This document shows positions 40,274-48,480 of a DNA stretch of 48,480 bases, piece after piece. Location of the stretch: positions 1-48,480 of the forward strand of contig JBIIDH010000013.1 in the NCBI GenBank assembly GCA_044238435.1, written 5' to 3'. The translations under genes and the position numbers were made by a program. Below the pieces are notes generated by a model. The model did not search any database. It worked only from the letters and a program-made list of their open reading frames with translations, and was not told the origin of the DNA. Every line of letters starts with the position of its first letter. Position 1 is the first letter of the stretch. The stretch is from VFMC01 sp044238435 (lineage in GTDB: Bacteria > Actinomycetota > Acidimicrobiia > Acidimicrobiales > Ilumatobacteraceae).

Positions 40274-42733
40274 ATGACCGATCTGCCCAGCAACGCACGC
40301 GTCGTCATCGTCGGCGGCGGCATCGTCGGCTGCAGTGTCGCCTACCACCTCGCCAAGCGCGGCGTCACCGACGTGGTGCTGCTCGAGCGCAAGCAACTCA
40401 CCTGTGGCACCACGTGGCACGCGGCCGGGCTGGTGGGCCAGTTGCGCGCCACGCACAACCTCACCCGCCTGGCGCAGTACACCACCAATCTGTTCGCCAC
40501 GCTCGAGGCCGAGACCGGCCAGGCGACGGGCTTCCAGCAGCGCGGTTCGGTGGCCATCGCCCCCAACGAGGAACGCTTCGAGGAACTCAAGCGCGGCGCC
40601 AGCATGGCCCGCTGCTTCGGCCTCGAGGTGAACATCATCACCCCGGCCGATGTGAAGGAACTCGTGCCGCTGTCGCGCGTCGACGACCTCGTCGGCGCGG
40701 TGCACCTGCCCGGCGACGGCATCACCAACCCCATCGATACCACCCAGGCGCTGGCCAAGGGTGCCCGCGCCCATGGGGTGCGCATCGCCGAGAACGTGAA
40801 GGTCGACCGCATCATCGTGGAGGGTGGCCGCGCCGTCGGTGTGGCCTACAGCGTCGACGGAGAACAGGGCGAGATCCGCGCCGACGCCGTGGTGAACGCG
40901 GCCGGCATGTGGGGCCGTGAACTCGGCGACGCGGTGGGCGCCACCGTGCCGCTTCACGCTGCCGAGCACTTCTACATCGTCACCGAGGGCGTCGAGGGCA
41001 TCTCACCCACCATGCCCGTGCTGCGCGACCAGGACGGCTGCGGCTACTTCAAGGAAGACGCCGGCAAGTTGCTCGTCGGCTGGTTCGAGCCGGTGGCCAA
41101 GCCGTGGGGCATGAAGGGCATCCCCGAGTCGTTCTGCTTCGACTCGCTGCCGGAAGACTTCGAGCACATCGCCCCGTTGGTCGAGGCCGCCACCCACCGC
41201 ATGCCGCTGCTGGCCGAGACCGGTATCCGCCTGTTCTTCAACGGCCCCGAGGCCTTCACCCCCGACGACCGCTACCTGCTCGGCGAGTCGCCCGATGTGG
41301 CCGGGCTGTACATGGCCTGTGGTTTCAACTCGATCGGCATCCAGTCGTCGGGCGGCGCCGGCAAGGTGTTGGCCGACTGGATCGTCGACGGCCACCCGCC
41401 GATGGACCTGTGGGACGTCGACGTGCGGCGCGTGATGCCGTTCCAGCGCAACCGTCAGTACCTGCACGACCGCACCGTCGAGTCGCTGGGTCTGCTGTAC
41501 GCGATGCACTGGCCGTTCCGTCAGCCAGACACGGCTCGCGGGGTGCGTCGCTCGCCGCTGCACGATCGCTTGGCCGCCAAGGGCGCGTGCTTCGGCGAGA
41601 CCGCGGGGTGGGAGCGCACCAACTGGTTCGCCCCCGCGGGCGTCGAGCCGCGCTACGAGTACACCTACGGCCGCCAGAACTGGTTCGACCACTCGGCCGC
41701 CGAGCACCTCGCCGTGCGCAACGCCGTCGGCATCTTCGACCAGTCGAGCTTCGGCAAGTTCGTGGTGGAGGGTCCCGATGCGGAGGCGGTGATGAACCGC
41801 ATCAGTGCCAACGACATGTCGGTTCCCGTCGGCAAGATCGTGTACACCCAGTGGCTCAACGAGCGCGGCGGCATCGAGGCCGACCTCACCGTCACTCGCG
41901 AGGCCGACGACCGCTACCTCGTCGTCACGGCTGCCGCCACGCAGGTGCGCGACTTCGCCTACCTCAAGCAGCACATCCCCGCTGATGCCCGAGCCGTTGC
42001 CGTCGATGTCACGTCGGCGCACGCGGTGCTCAGCGTGATGGGCCCCAACTCACGGGCGCTGCTCAGCTCGCTCACCGCCGACGACCTGTCGAACGAGGGG
42101 TTCCCGTTCGGCACCTCGCGCCACATCGACCTCGGGTACGCCCGGGTGCGCGCCAGCCGCGTCACCTACGTGGGCGAACTGGGGTGGGAGTTGTACATCC
42201 CCACCGAGTACGCCACCGGCGTGTTCGACGCCATCGTGGCCGCCGGCCCGGCCTTCGGTCTGGTGCACTGCGGCTACCACGCCCTCAACTCGTTGCGCCT
42301 CGAGAAGGGTTACCGCCACTGGGGCCACGACGTCTCGCCCGACGAGAACCCGCTCGAGGCCGGCCTCGGTTTCGTGGTGGCGTGGGACAAGCCGGGTGGC
42401 TTCATCGGCCGCGACGCAGTGCTGCCGCAGCGCACCGCCGGTGTTCGCCAGCGTCTGGCCCAGTTCGCCCTGCACGACGGCTCGAAGCTGCTGTACCACA
42501 ACGAGCCGATCTGGCGCGACGGCGTGATCGTCGGCCGCATCACATCGGGTATGTACGGGCACTTCGTCGACGCCTCGCTGGGCATGGGCTACGTGGTCGA
42601 CCCGTCGGGCATCACCAGCCGCGACTGGGTGCTCGGTGGAACCTACGAGATCGAAGTGGCCGGCGAGCGGGTGGGGGCGCGTGTCTCGCTCGAGCCGTTC
42701 TACGACCCGAAGAGCCTGCGGGTGAAGGCCTGA
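40274..42733 (+). CDS. Dimethylglycine/sarcosine dehydrogenase-like flavoprotein, second copy
   Basis: An 819-aa protein with the same two-domain layout as its divergent neighbour. The FAD motif is VVIVGGGIVGCSVAYHLAK, and the covalent-FAD motif is CGTTWHAAGL with His49. The C-terminal folate-binding half has RVTYVGELGWELYIP and LEKGYRHWGHDVSPDENPLE, including the Asp-Glu-Asn stretch typical of sarcosine/dimethylglycine dehydrogenases. The two proteins differ clearly in their substrate halves, so they may take successive steps (dimethylglycine to sarcosine, sarcosine to glycine). It is followed by the regulator after 4 bp. Confidence 0.9.
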   Translation: MTDLPSNARVVIVGGGIVGCSVAYHLAKRGVTDVVLLERKQLTCGTTWHAAGLVGQLRATHNLTRLAQYTTNLFATLEAETGQATGFQQRGSVAIAPNEERFEELKRGASMARCFGLEVNIITPADVKELVPLSRVDDLVGAVHLPGDGITNPIDTTQALAKGARAHGVRIAENVKVDRIIVEGGRAVGVAYSVDGEQGEIRADAVVNAAGMWGRELGDAVGATVPLHAAEHFYIVTEGVEGISPTMPVLRDQDGCGYFKEDAGKLLVGWFEPVAKPWGMKGIPESFCFDSLPEDFEHIAPLVEAATHRMPLLAETGIRLFFNGPEAFTPDDRYLLGESPDVAGLYMACGFNSIGIQSSGGAGKVLADWIVDGHPPMDLWDVDVRRVMPFQRNRQYLHDRTVESLGLLYAMHWPFRQPDTARGVRRSPLHDRLAAKGACFGETAGWERTNWFAPAGVEPRYEYTYGRQNWFDHSAAEHLAVRNAVGIFDQSSFGKFVVEGPDAEAVMNRISANDMSVPVGKIVYTQWLNERGGIEADLTVTREADDRYLVVTAAATQVRDFAYLKQHIPADARAVAVDVTSAHAVLSVMGPNSRALLSSLTADDLSNEGFPFGTSRHIDLGYARVRASRVTYVGELGWELYIPTEYATGVFDAIVAAGPAFGLVHCGYHALNSLRLEKGYRHWGHDVSPDENPLEAGLGFVVAWDKPGGFIGRDAVLPQRTAGVRQRLAQFALHDGSKLLYHNEPIWRDGVIVGRITSGMYGHFVDASLGMGYVVDPSGITSRDWVLGGTYEIEVAGERVGARVSLEPFYDPKSLRVKA

Positions 42734-42737
42734 CCCG

Positions 42738-43358
42738 ATGGCGATCAGGGCGCTGAGCACCGCGCAGGAGGCGACGTCGCCGCCTGTCGCCGGCGAGTAC
42801 GACGCCGACGCGCCCATCGGCGGCCGCATCCGCGAACTGCGCAAGGCACAGGGCCGCACCCTGCAGGACGTGGCCACCACGGTGGGCATCTCGGTGAGCT
42901 ATCTCAGCCAGATCGAACGCGACGTGTCGCGTCTGCCCATCGGTGTACTGAAGCGCATCGCCGACACGCTCGGCGTGCACATGAACTGGTTCTTCCACAG
43001 CGGCCACCAGGGTCCGGTCGACGAGCGCGACGTCATCGTTCGCGCGAACAACCGCCGCAACCTCACCTTCACCGGCCTCGGCATCACCGAGGAACTGCTG
43101 TCGCCCAACTTGTCGGGCCCGCTCGAACTGCTCATCAGCACCATCCACCCCGGCGCCGACAGCGAGTTCTACAGCCACGACGGCGCCGAGGCCGGCGTCG
43201 TCATCGAGGGCCGGCTCGAACTGTGGGTGGGCGACCGCCACTTCGTGTTGAACCAGGGCGACAGTTTCGCCTTCCCCAGCAGCACGGCCCACCGCTGCGC
43301 CAACACGGGCAACCGCCCCGTGCGCGTGCTGTGGGTCATCACCCCGCCTCATTACTGA
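42738..43358 (+). CDS. XRE-family transcriptional regulator with cupin sensor domain
   Basis: A 206-aa regulator. Residues 28-82 are a helix-turn-helix: RIRELRKAQGRTLQDVATTV, then SVSYLSQIERDVSRLPIGVL. Residues 130-205 are a cupin_2 barrel (HDGAEAGVVIEGRLELWVGD, LNQGDSFAFPSSTAHRCANT). This class (PuuR/YdcN-like) senses small metabolites such as amines or amino acids through the cupin pocket. Being between a dehydrogenase and a methyltransferase gene, it probably controls the methylated-amine block, including itself. Confidence 0.9.
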   Translation: MAIRALSTAQEATSPPVAGEYDADAPIGGRIRELRKAQGRTLQDVATTVGISVSYLSQIERDVSRLPIGVLKRIADTLGVHMNWFFHSGHQGPVDERDVIVRANNRRNLTFTGLGITEELLSPNLSGPLELLISTIHPGADSEFYSHDGAEAGVVIEGRLELWVGDRHFVLNQGDSFAFPSSTAHRCANTGNRPVRVLWVITPPHY

Positions 43359-43385
43359 TCCCGACGCAAGCACCTGGAGACTCCC

Positions 43386-44945
43386 ATGACCGACGTACAA
43401 GCACCAGGCCGCCGTGGCGGTCGCGAAGCCCGTAAGGCGCTGCGCGCGGCTCCACTGGCCACCGACATCCGCCCGGTGAACCCCGGCATGACCTCGGGCC
43501 GGTACCACGCCCTCACCGATGCCGAGGTGCGCATGGTGCACGAGGCCGCGCTCGACGTGCTCGAGCACATCGGCATCGCCGACGCCATCCCGTCGTGCCT
43601 CGACCTGCTGCTGCCCAAGGGCTGCCGTCTCAGCGACGACGGCCGCCTGTTGTTCCCGCGCTCGCTCATCGAAGACACGCTGGCGATGGCCGGCCGCAAC
43701 TTCACCCTGTACGGCCAGGACCCCAAGCACGACATGGAGCCGTGGGGCAAGCGGGTGTACTTCGGCACCGCCGGTGCGGCGGTGTACGTGGTCGACCCCG
43801 ACACCGGCGAGTACCGCGAGTCGACCACCCAGGACTGCTACGACATCGCCCGACTGGTCGACACGATGGAGCACATCCACTTCTACCAGCGCACCGTCGT
43901 GCCCCGCGATCTGCCCGATCCGGCCGAGATGGACATCAACACCTGCTATCTCAGCGTCAGCGGCACCACCAAGCACGTCGGTACCTCGTGGGTGCACCCC
44001 GATCACCTCTATGCATCGCTGAAGATGCTGCACGAGATCGCGGGCGGCGAGGACAAGTGGCGGGCCCGTCCCTTCGTCAGCCAGAGCAACTGCTTCGTCG
44101 TGCCGCCGCTGAAGTTCGCGGCCGACGCCTGCCGCTGCCTCGAGGTGGCCGTGCGCGGCGGTATGCCGGTGCTGCTGCTGTCGGCCGGGCAGGCCGGCGC
44201 AACGGCGCCCGCCGCCTTGGCCGGCGCCCTGGTGCAGGAGGTGGCCGAGGTGCTGGCCGGTCTGGCCTATGTGAACGCCATCCAGCCGGGTGCCCCCGCC
44301 ATCTTCGGCCTGTGGCCGTTCGTGTCCGACCTGCGCTCGGGCGCGATGTCGGGCGGCAGCCCCGAGCAGGCGCTGCTGTCGGCGGCGTGCGGGCAGATGG
44401 CCCACTTCTACGACCTCACCGGTGGCACCTCGTCGGGCATCAGCGACTCGAAGATGCCCGACGCCCAGTCGGGTGCCGAGAAGGGCTACAACCACGCGCT
44501 CGTCGGCAACGCCGGTGCCAACCTCATCTACGAGTCGGCCGGCATGCACGGCAGCCTGCTCGGGTTCTCGCTCGAGGGCGTGGTCATCGACAACGACACC
44601 ATCGGCGCCGTGCAGCGCACCATCAAAGGCATCGAGGTCACCGCTGAGTCGCTGTCGATCGACACGATGCGCAAGGCCGTCATCGGTGGGCCGGGCCACT
44701 ATCTCGGGTCGTCGCAGACGCTCGAGCTGATGCAGACCGAGTACATCTACCCGGCCATCGGTGACCGCCTCAGCCCGAAGGAGTGGAACGAGGTCGGCCG
44801 CCCGAAGGTGCTCGATCGTGCCCGCGACAAGGTGCGCGACGTGCTGGCCAACCACTATCCCACGCACATCCCCGAGGCGGTCGACGCCAAGATCCGCAGC
44901 GAACTGCCCATCCGGTTCGACCGCTCCAAGATGCTCAAGCCCTGA
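43386..44945 (+). CDS. MttB-family (trimethylamine methyltransferase-like) methyltransferase, non-pyrrolysine
   Basis: A 519-aa member of the MttB superfamily, corrinoid-dependent methyltransferases acting on quaternary or tertiary amines. Characteristic stretches are LTDAEVRMVHEAALDVLEHI, YVVDPDTGEYRESTTQDCYD, HVGTSWVHPD and the C-terminal HYLGSSQTLELMQTEYIYP. No in-frame amber codon interrupts the gene, so it lacks pyrrolysine, like the glycine-betaine methyltransferase MtgB. Betaine or a similar quaternary amine is the inferred substrate, feeding dimethylglycine to the two dehydrogenases. No corrinoid protein gene is in the window. TGGAG lies 7 nt before the ATG. Confidence 0.85.
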   Translation: MTDVQAPGRRGGREARKALRAAPLATDIRPVNPGMTSGRYHALTDAEVRMVHEAALDVLEHIGIADAIPSCLDLLLPKGCRLSDDGRLLFPRSLIEDTLAMAGRNFTLYGQDPKHDMEPWGKRVYFGTAGAAVYVVDPDTGEYRESTTQDCYDIARLVDTMEHIHFYQRTVVPRDLPDPAEMDINTCYLSVSGTTKHVGTSWVHPDHLYASLKMLHEIAGGEDKWRARPFVSQSNCFVVPPLKFAADACRCLEVAVRGGMPVLLLSAGQAGATAPAALAGALVQEVAEVLAGLAYVNAIQPGAPAIFGLWPFVSDLRSGAMSGGSPEQALLSAACGQMAHFYDLTGGTSSGISDSKMPDAQSGAEKGYNHALVGNAGANLIYESAGMHGSLLGFSLEGVVIDNDTIGAVQRTIKGIEVTAESLSIDTMRKAVIGGPGHYLGSSQTLELMQTEYIYPAIGDRLSPKEWNEVGRPKVLDRARDKVRDVLANHYPTHIPEAVDAKIRSELPIRFDRSKMLKP

Positions 44946-44981
44946 ACCGTTCGGCGCGCTGTGCACCGCCTGTGCGTCGCG

Positions 44982-44995
44982 TAGCGTCACGGCGA
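44982..44995 (+). promoter_or_regulatory. -10 element, leaderless protease promoter
   Basis: TAGCGT (44982-44987) lies 7 nt before ATG 44995. No Shine-Dalgarno is visible. The protease gene therefore has its own promoter, separate from the methyltransferase gene. Confidence 0.45.
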
Positions 44996-47409
44996 TGATC
45001 ACGCCGCCGACTCGCCGCCTGGCCCGCCTCGCTGTGGCCGCCCTGCTGGCGGTCGGCATCGTTGTGCCGGTGGTGAGCTCGACGGCGGTGCCGGATGCGG
45101 CCGCGGTCGCATCCATCTTCACGCCCATCACCCCGGTGCGTGCCCTCGACACCCGTGAACCGGGCGACACCGGCCCGAAGGTCGGCCCGGGGAGCACGAT
45201 CACGCTCGACCTGTCGGCCATCGTGCCGGCTGGGGCCACCGCGGTGTCGCTGAACGTGACGGCGGTCGACCCCACCGCAGCCACATTCCTCACCGTGTGG
45301 CCGGCCGGTGCGCCGAAGCCGTGGACCTCGAACATGAACGTCGTGGCCAAGCAGGTACGGCCCAATGCGGTGATCGTCGGATTGGGTGAGGGCCGCAAGG
45401 TGTCGATCTTCAACAACACCGGCAGCGTGCACGTGGTGGTCGACGTGATGGGCTACACGACGGCCGGGTTCACCGGCATCACCCCGGTGCGTCTGCTCGA
45501 CACCCGCGAACCGAACGACACGGGCCTGCCGCTCGGTGGAGGGGCCACCAGGCAGGTCCCCGTGGCCGGTGTCGCCGGCGTGCCGTCGTCGGCCTCGGCC
45601 GTCGTGCTGAACGTCACGGCGGTCAGCCCCACGGCATCCGGGTACCTCACCGTGTGGCCAGCAGGCGGCCCGAAGCCTGCCACCTCCAACCTCAACTTCG
45701 TGGCGGGCGATGTGGTGCCCAACCTCGTCACCGTGGGTGTGGGTACAGGTGGAGAAGTCTCGATCTTCAACTTCGCCGGCTCGACCCACGTGGTGGTCGA
45801 CATCATGGGCTGGTTCGACAACGCCGGCGGATTCGCCCCGCTCGGCACGCCATCGCGTCTGCTCGACACGCGTGAAGGCACCTGTGGCTACACGCTCGGG
45901 CCGGGCGAGACCCGCACCCTGCAGGTCACCACCAGTGCGTCGGTATCGGCGGTCACGTTGAACGTCACTGCGGTGTCTCCAACCGCCGGTTCGTACATCA
46001 CCGTGTGGCCCGCCGGTTCGCCACGGCCGGGCACGTCGAACGTGAACGTGGTCGCGGGCCAGGCGCCCACACCGAACCTCGTGACGGTGGGGGTGGGGCC
46101 GGCGGGCGAGGTGAACCTCTTCAACTTCGCCGGCACCGTCGAGTTGGTGGTCGACCTGTTCGGCACCTTCGCCGGCACCACACCGCCGGGAACTCCGACG
46201 CCGTGTCCGCTGCTCAGCCCCGGAGGCGGCACAGCGCTCGTGGCCGAACTCGCGCTGCAGCGCTCGGTTGGTGTCGATCGGATCGCCGTGTGGGTGTGCC
46301 GGGTGCCTGCGGGCACCACGAACGCGTCGTACCTGTCGTTCGGGTCGCAGCGGCTCACGGTCACCCCCGCCAGCGCCGCCACGTTCGCCACCGACACCGT
46401 TGCCCCCTACTTCGCCACCGTGTCGCGGGGTCGGTACGCGACCGTGTTCGAGCCACAGGGCTACATCGACCTGGCAGTCAGCGATGGGCCGGGGGAGTGC
46501 CTCGACCAGGCCGAGAACCTCACCACTGCCAACGGAGCCGGCCAGACCTTCACGAATGTGCTCGCGGTCGACACCAGCACCTACATGGGCGGCTTCGCCG
46601 GGCCCGGCCTGGTCTGGTTCACGCCCGGTCTCACCGGCCGTCACCTCGTCGACCCGCCGTCGGTCACCGGTCGTGGTGCCTGGGTGGGAGGTGGCGTGGT
46701 GGCCAGGTTGCCCGATCAGGCGGTGATCGCCCACGAGCTCGGCCACACCCTGCACTGGCCGCATTCGTACATCGGCCCCACTGACGAGTACGACAACCCG
46801 GTCGACCTGATGAGCGGTTGGCCCAATGGCGCGCTGTGCCTCTACAGCGGCTCGATCTACCCTTGCAAGCCGCAGGAGACGATCGCGTTCAACCGGCTCA
46901 CCTCCGGGTGGATCGACGACAGCGAGACCGCTGTGCACACGTCGGGCACCTCCACGGTGCAACTGGCCGCACCGCAGCAAGCGGGTGTGCAGATCCTGCT
47001 GGCGAAGGATCCCGACTCGCCCGGGGTCGTACTCACCCTCGAGGCGCGTCCGCAGGTGGGCTACGACTCCGTGCTCGACAGCGCCGGGGTGGCGGTGCAC
47101 ATCGTCGACCAGAGCGCCCGTCAGTGCACGCAACGGGTCGGCAGTGCTTGTGTGTCGCTGTGGCGCCGACAAGGGCAGGCACTCGGGGCGCCCGACTCGG
47201 CGCAACACGTCATCGGCGTCGGCGGTGCAGCGACGGTGTCGGGCCTCACCATCACCGTGGTGAGGCCCGTGGGTACCGGCTACCTCGTCACCGTGTCGGG
47301 CACCTTCGACGCCGACGCCAATGTGCTGGCGTCCGAGGTGTACGCCGAGCGGATTCCACCCGGACCGCCGCCCACGGTCGGCGAGGTGGTGATGGCGGCC
47401 GCCCGCTGA
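44995..47409 (+). CDS. Secreted metzincin-like metalloprotease with three LDTR repeats
   Basis: An 804-aa exported protein: signal peptide (about 1-37), then three beta-rich units of about 118 residues at 43-160, 161-279 and 280-397. Each opens with (T/S)PVR.LDTRE or SRLLDTREG, has TVWPAG.P.P.(T)SN(M/L/V)N in the middle and closes with a VVVDVMGY-type strand. The protease part has HELGHTLHWPH with His580, Glu581, His584 and His590 (the HExxHxxxxxH zinc site) and Met606 in a VDLMSGW Met-turn, both metzincin traits. Gly in the zinc motif is replaced by His587. Several Cys suggest disulfides. It starts 7 nt after a -10 box. Confidence 0.85.
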   Translation: MITPPTRRLARLAVAALLAVGIVVPVVSSTAVPDAAAVASIFTPITPVRALDTREPGDTGPKVGPGSTITLDLSAIVPAGATAVSLNVTAVDPTAATFLTVWPAGAPKPWTSNMNVVAKQVRPNAVIVGLGEGRKVSIFNNTGSVHVVVDVMGYTTAGFTGITPVRLLDTREPNDTGLPLGGGATRQVPVAGVAGVPSSASAVVLNVTAVSPTASGYLTVWPAGGPKPATSNLNFVAGDVVPNLVTVGVGTGGEVSIFNFAGSTHVVVDIMGWFDNAGGFAPLGTPSRLLDTREGTCGYTLGPGETRTLQVTTSASVSAVTLNVTAVSPTAGSYITVWPAGSPRPGTSNVNVVAGQAPTPNLVTVGVGPAGEVNLFNFAGTVELVVDLFGTFAGTTPPGTPTPCPLLSPGGGTALVAELALQRSVGVDRIAVWVCRVPAGTTNASYLSFGSQRLTVTPASAATFATDTVAPYFATVSRGRYATVFEPQGYIDLAVSDGPGECLDQAENLTTANGAGQTFTNVLAVDTSTYMGGFAGPGLVWFTPGLTGRHLVDPPSVTGRGAWVGGGVVARLPDQAVIAHELGHTLHWPHSYIGPTDEYDNPVDLMSGWPNGALCLYSGSIYPCKPQETIAFNRLTSGWIDDSETAVHTSGTSTVQLAAPQQAGVQILLAKDPDSPGVVLTLEARPQVGYDSVLDSAGVAVHIVDQSARQCTQRVGSACVSLWRRQGQALGAPDSAQHVIGVGGAATVSGLTITVVRPVGTGYLVTVSGTFDADANVLASEVYAERIPPGPPPTVGEVVMAAAR
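45121..46188 (+). repeat. Three tandem LDTR-type protein repeats
   Basis: Three units of roughly 355 bp within the protease gene, starting near 45121, 45478 and 45832. The DNA is similar but not identical, so the duplications are old. Units of this kind are common on secreted proteins of Acidimicrobiia. Confidence 0.7.
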
Positions 47410-47424
47410 CGTGCCGCGGGCGGT

Positions 47425-48480
47425 TCAGTGGTAGCGCACGCCCTGCCGGTCGAGTTCGGCCTGCACGGCCCCCACGTCGACGGCGTCGAGCGACTGCCCG
47501 TGCTTCACCGACAGTGCCGCAGCGATGCCGGCGCCCTGGCCCAGCACAGCGCAGCACGCCATGTTGCGGGTGGCGGCGTGCGACACCCGGTCGCCACCCG
47601 AGCTGCGCCCCGCCACCAGCAGATTGCCCACACCCTTCGGCAGCAGGTTGCGGTAGGGCATGGCGAAGTAGCGGCCGGTGGTGGGCAGGATGAGGATGCC
47701 GTAGCCGTCGATGAACTCGGGGAAGATGCCGATCGAGTCGTCGAAGCGCGCCTGTTCGCGCACGTCGTGCTCGGTCATGTTGTAGGCGGCGTCGATCTTG
47801 CGGGTGTCGCGGACCCCGAGGGTCATACCGAAGTTGCGCAGGCGGGCGTTCTCGCAGCCGGGGGTGAAGCGGCGCAGCGCGTCGATGGCGTACATCGCCC
47901 GGCGGCGGCCCTCCACCTCGCCACGGGTGAGGTCGTCGGGGTCGGTGCCGTCGATGTTGTCGATGTGCACGAGGTTCATGTACGTGAGCTCGCCCGAGTC
48001 GTGCATCGCCCCCCAGGTGCCGGCGATGGTGGTGAGGTCGGGCGGGATGAGGCCGCTCTCGATGGCGGCGCGGAACGGCTTGTGCAGGAAGGGCGAGAAC
48101 ATCTCGTCCTCCTTGCCGCTGGTCTCGATGTTCCATTCGCCGTTACCGGCCCAGTCGCGGTAGGTCTGCGGGTCGGCAGCGATGCCCTCCATGAAGCGCC
48201 GCTTGTCGACACCGGCGAGGTGGAACATCACCGAGACACCCATCATCTGCTCGCGTGGCGTGAGGTGCGTGGGGGCCCCGGCGCGATGGGCCACATCGGC
48301 GTCACCCGTAGCGTCGATAACACGCCGGGCGAGGATGGCCTCGCGGCCCGCCTTCGACTCGGTGATGATGCCGACGATGCCGTCGCCCTCCATCACCGGC
48401 GCCACGAAGCTGCGGTGCATCCGCCCGTCGATACCGGCCTCGGCCACCATCGTGTCGGCCACCACCTTGAAGCCCTCGGC
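47425..48480 (-). CDS. FAD-dependent oxidoreductase, C-terminal part (FAD_oxidored family)
   Basis: The gene enters from the right edge; 351 residues of its C-terminal part are visible. It has ARRVIDATGDADVAHRAGAP (FAD-associated strand), a long substrate region and the C-terminal GVGNLLVAGRSSGGDRVSHA, then NMACCAVLGQGAGIAAALSV that closes the FAD-binding fold. Homologues (Pfam FAD_oxidored) are uncharacterised dehydrogenases common in sugar and methylated-compound clusters. It converges with the protease gene, leaving 15 bp. The start codon lies outside the window. Confidence 0.8.
   Translation of the reverse strand, partial: AEGFKVVADTMVAEAGIDGRMHRSFVAPVMEGDGIVGIITESKAGREAILARRVIDATGDADVAHRAGAPTHLTPREQMMGVSVMFHLAGVDKRRFMEGIAADPQTYRDWAGNGEWNIETSGKEDEMFSPFLHKPFRAAIESGLIPPDLTTIAGTWGAMHDSGELTYMNLVHIDNIDGTDPDDLTRGEVEGRRRAMYAIDALRRFTPGCENARLRNFGMTLGVRDTRKIDAAYNMTEHDVREQARFDDSIGIFPEFIDGYGILILPTTGRYFAMPYRNLLPKGVGNLLVAGRSSGGDRVSHAATRNMACCAVLGQGAGIAAALSVKHGQSLDAVDVGAVQAELDRQGVRYH

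Noticed and set aside
43386..44945. Pyrrolysine-containing MttB
   Set aside because: There is no in-frame TAG codon; the gene is open throughout and belongs to the non-pyrrolysine subgroup.

Overview
High-GC DNA from an actinomycete-type bacterium. An origin in Acidimicrobiia (Ilumatobacter-like) is my best guess. It rests on the nadD / LytR-type / rsfS gene order, a FadE34-like fused acyl-CoA dehydrogenase, many leaderless promoters (TANNNT 6-8 nt before ATG or GTG), and secreted proteins with repeated LDTR...VVVD.MG units. No rRNA, CRISPR array, insertion sequence or prophage was seen. The window is almost fully coding and no gap exceeds 300 bp.

Region 1 (1-8699) is mostly housekeeping and envelope. 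It holds the 5' end of a class II DAHP synthase, a polytopic membrane protein, a glycosyltransferase/methyltransferase fusion and a primary-like sigma factor, all leftward. Rightward are nadD, a LytR-type protein, rsfS, a monooxygenase-fold membrane protein, tRNA-Ala(GGC) with a strong terminator, and a lipoprotein L,D-transpeptidase with LysM. Region 2 (8700-12600) is a leftward hipB-hipA toxin-antitoxin pair with two matched palindromic operators, behind a two-domain acyl-CoA dehydrogenase.

Region 3 (12784-31794) is the most unusual part: a long rightward cluster built around a phosphate (Pst) transporter. It opens with a PHO-box-like direct repeat. Three coiled-coil proteins follow, two of them tail-anchored, then pstC, pstA and a membrane-anchored pstS. 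Next come a 924-aa anchored PstS-like protein, two surface proteins sharing a two-cysteine domain, a sortase-like protein that has lost its catalytic residues, and pstB with an unusual 190-aa N-terminal extension. After a second PHO-box-like site come another PstS-like protein, a fibronectin-III protein with a WxL-like C-terminus, a DUF916/WxL-interacting-like protein, and two more envelope proteins. I read this as an envelope-anchored phosphate-capture apparatus under PhoP-type control, not previously described to my knowledge.

Region 4 (31826-37612) is a small-molecule catabolic block: a TIM-barrel isomerase, a PhyH-family dioxygenase lacking its metal-binding carboxylate, an SDR, an FGGY kinase, an AGPS-like flavoprotein and a VOC protein. 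Two copies of a REP-like palindrome (37622-37722) separate it from region 5 (37735-44945). Region 5 is a methylated-amine block with two divergent dimethylglycine dehydrogenase-like enzymes, an XRE-cupin regulator and a non-pyrrolysine MttB-family methyltransferase. The window ends with a secreted metzincin-like protease carrying three repeats and the 3' part of an FAD-dependent oxidoreductase.
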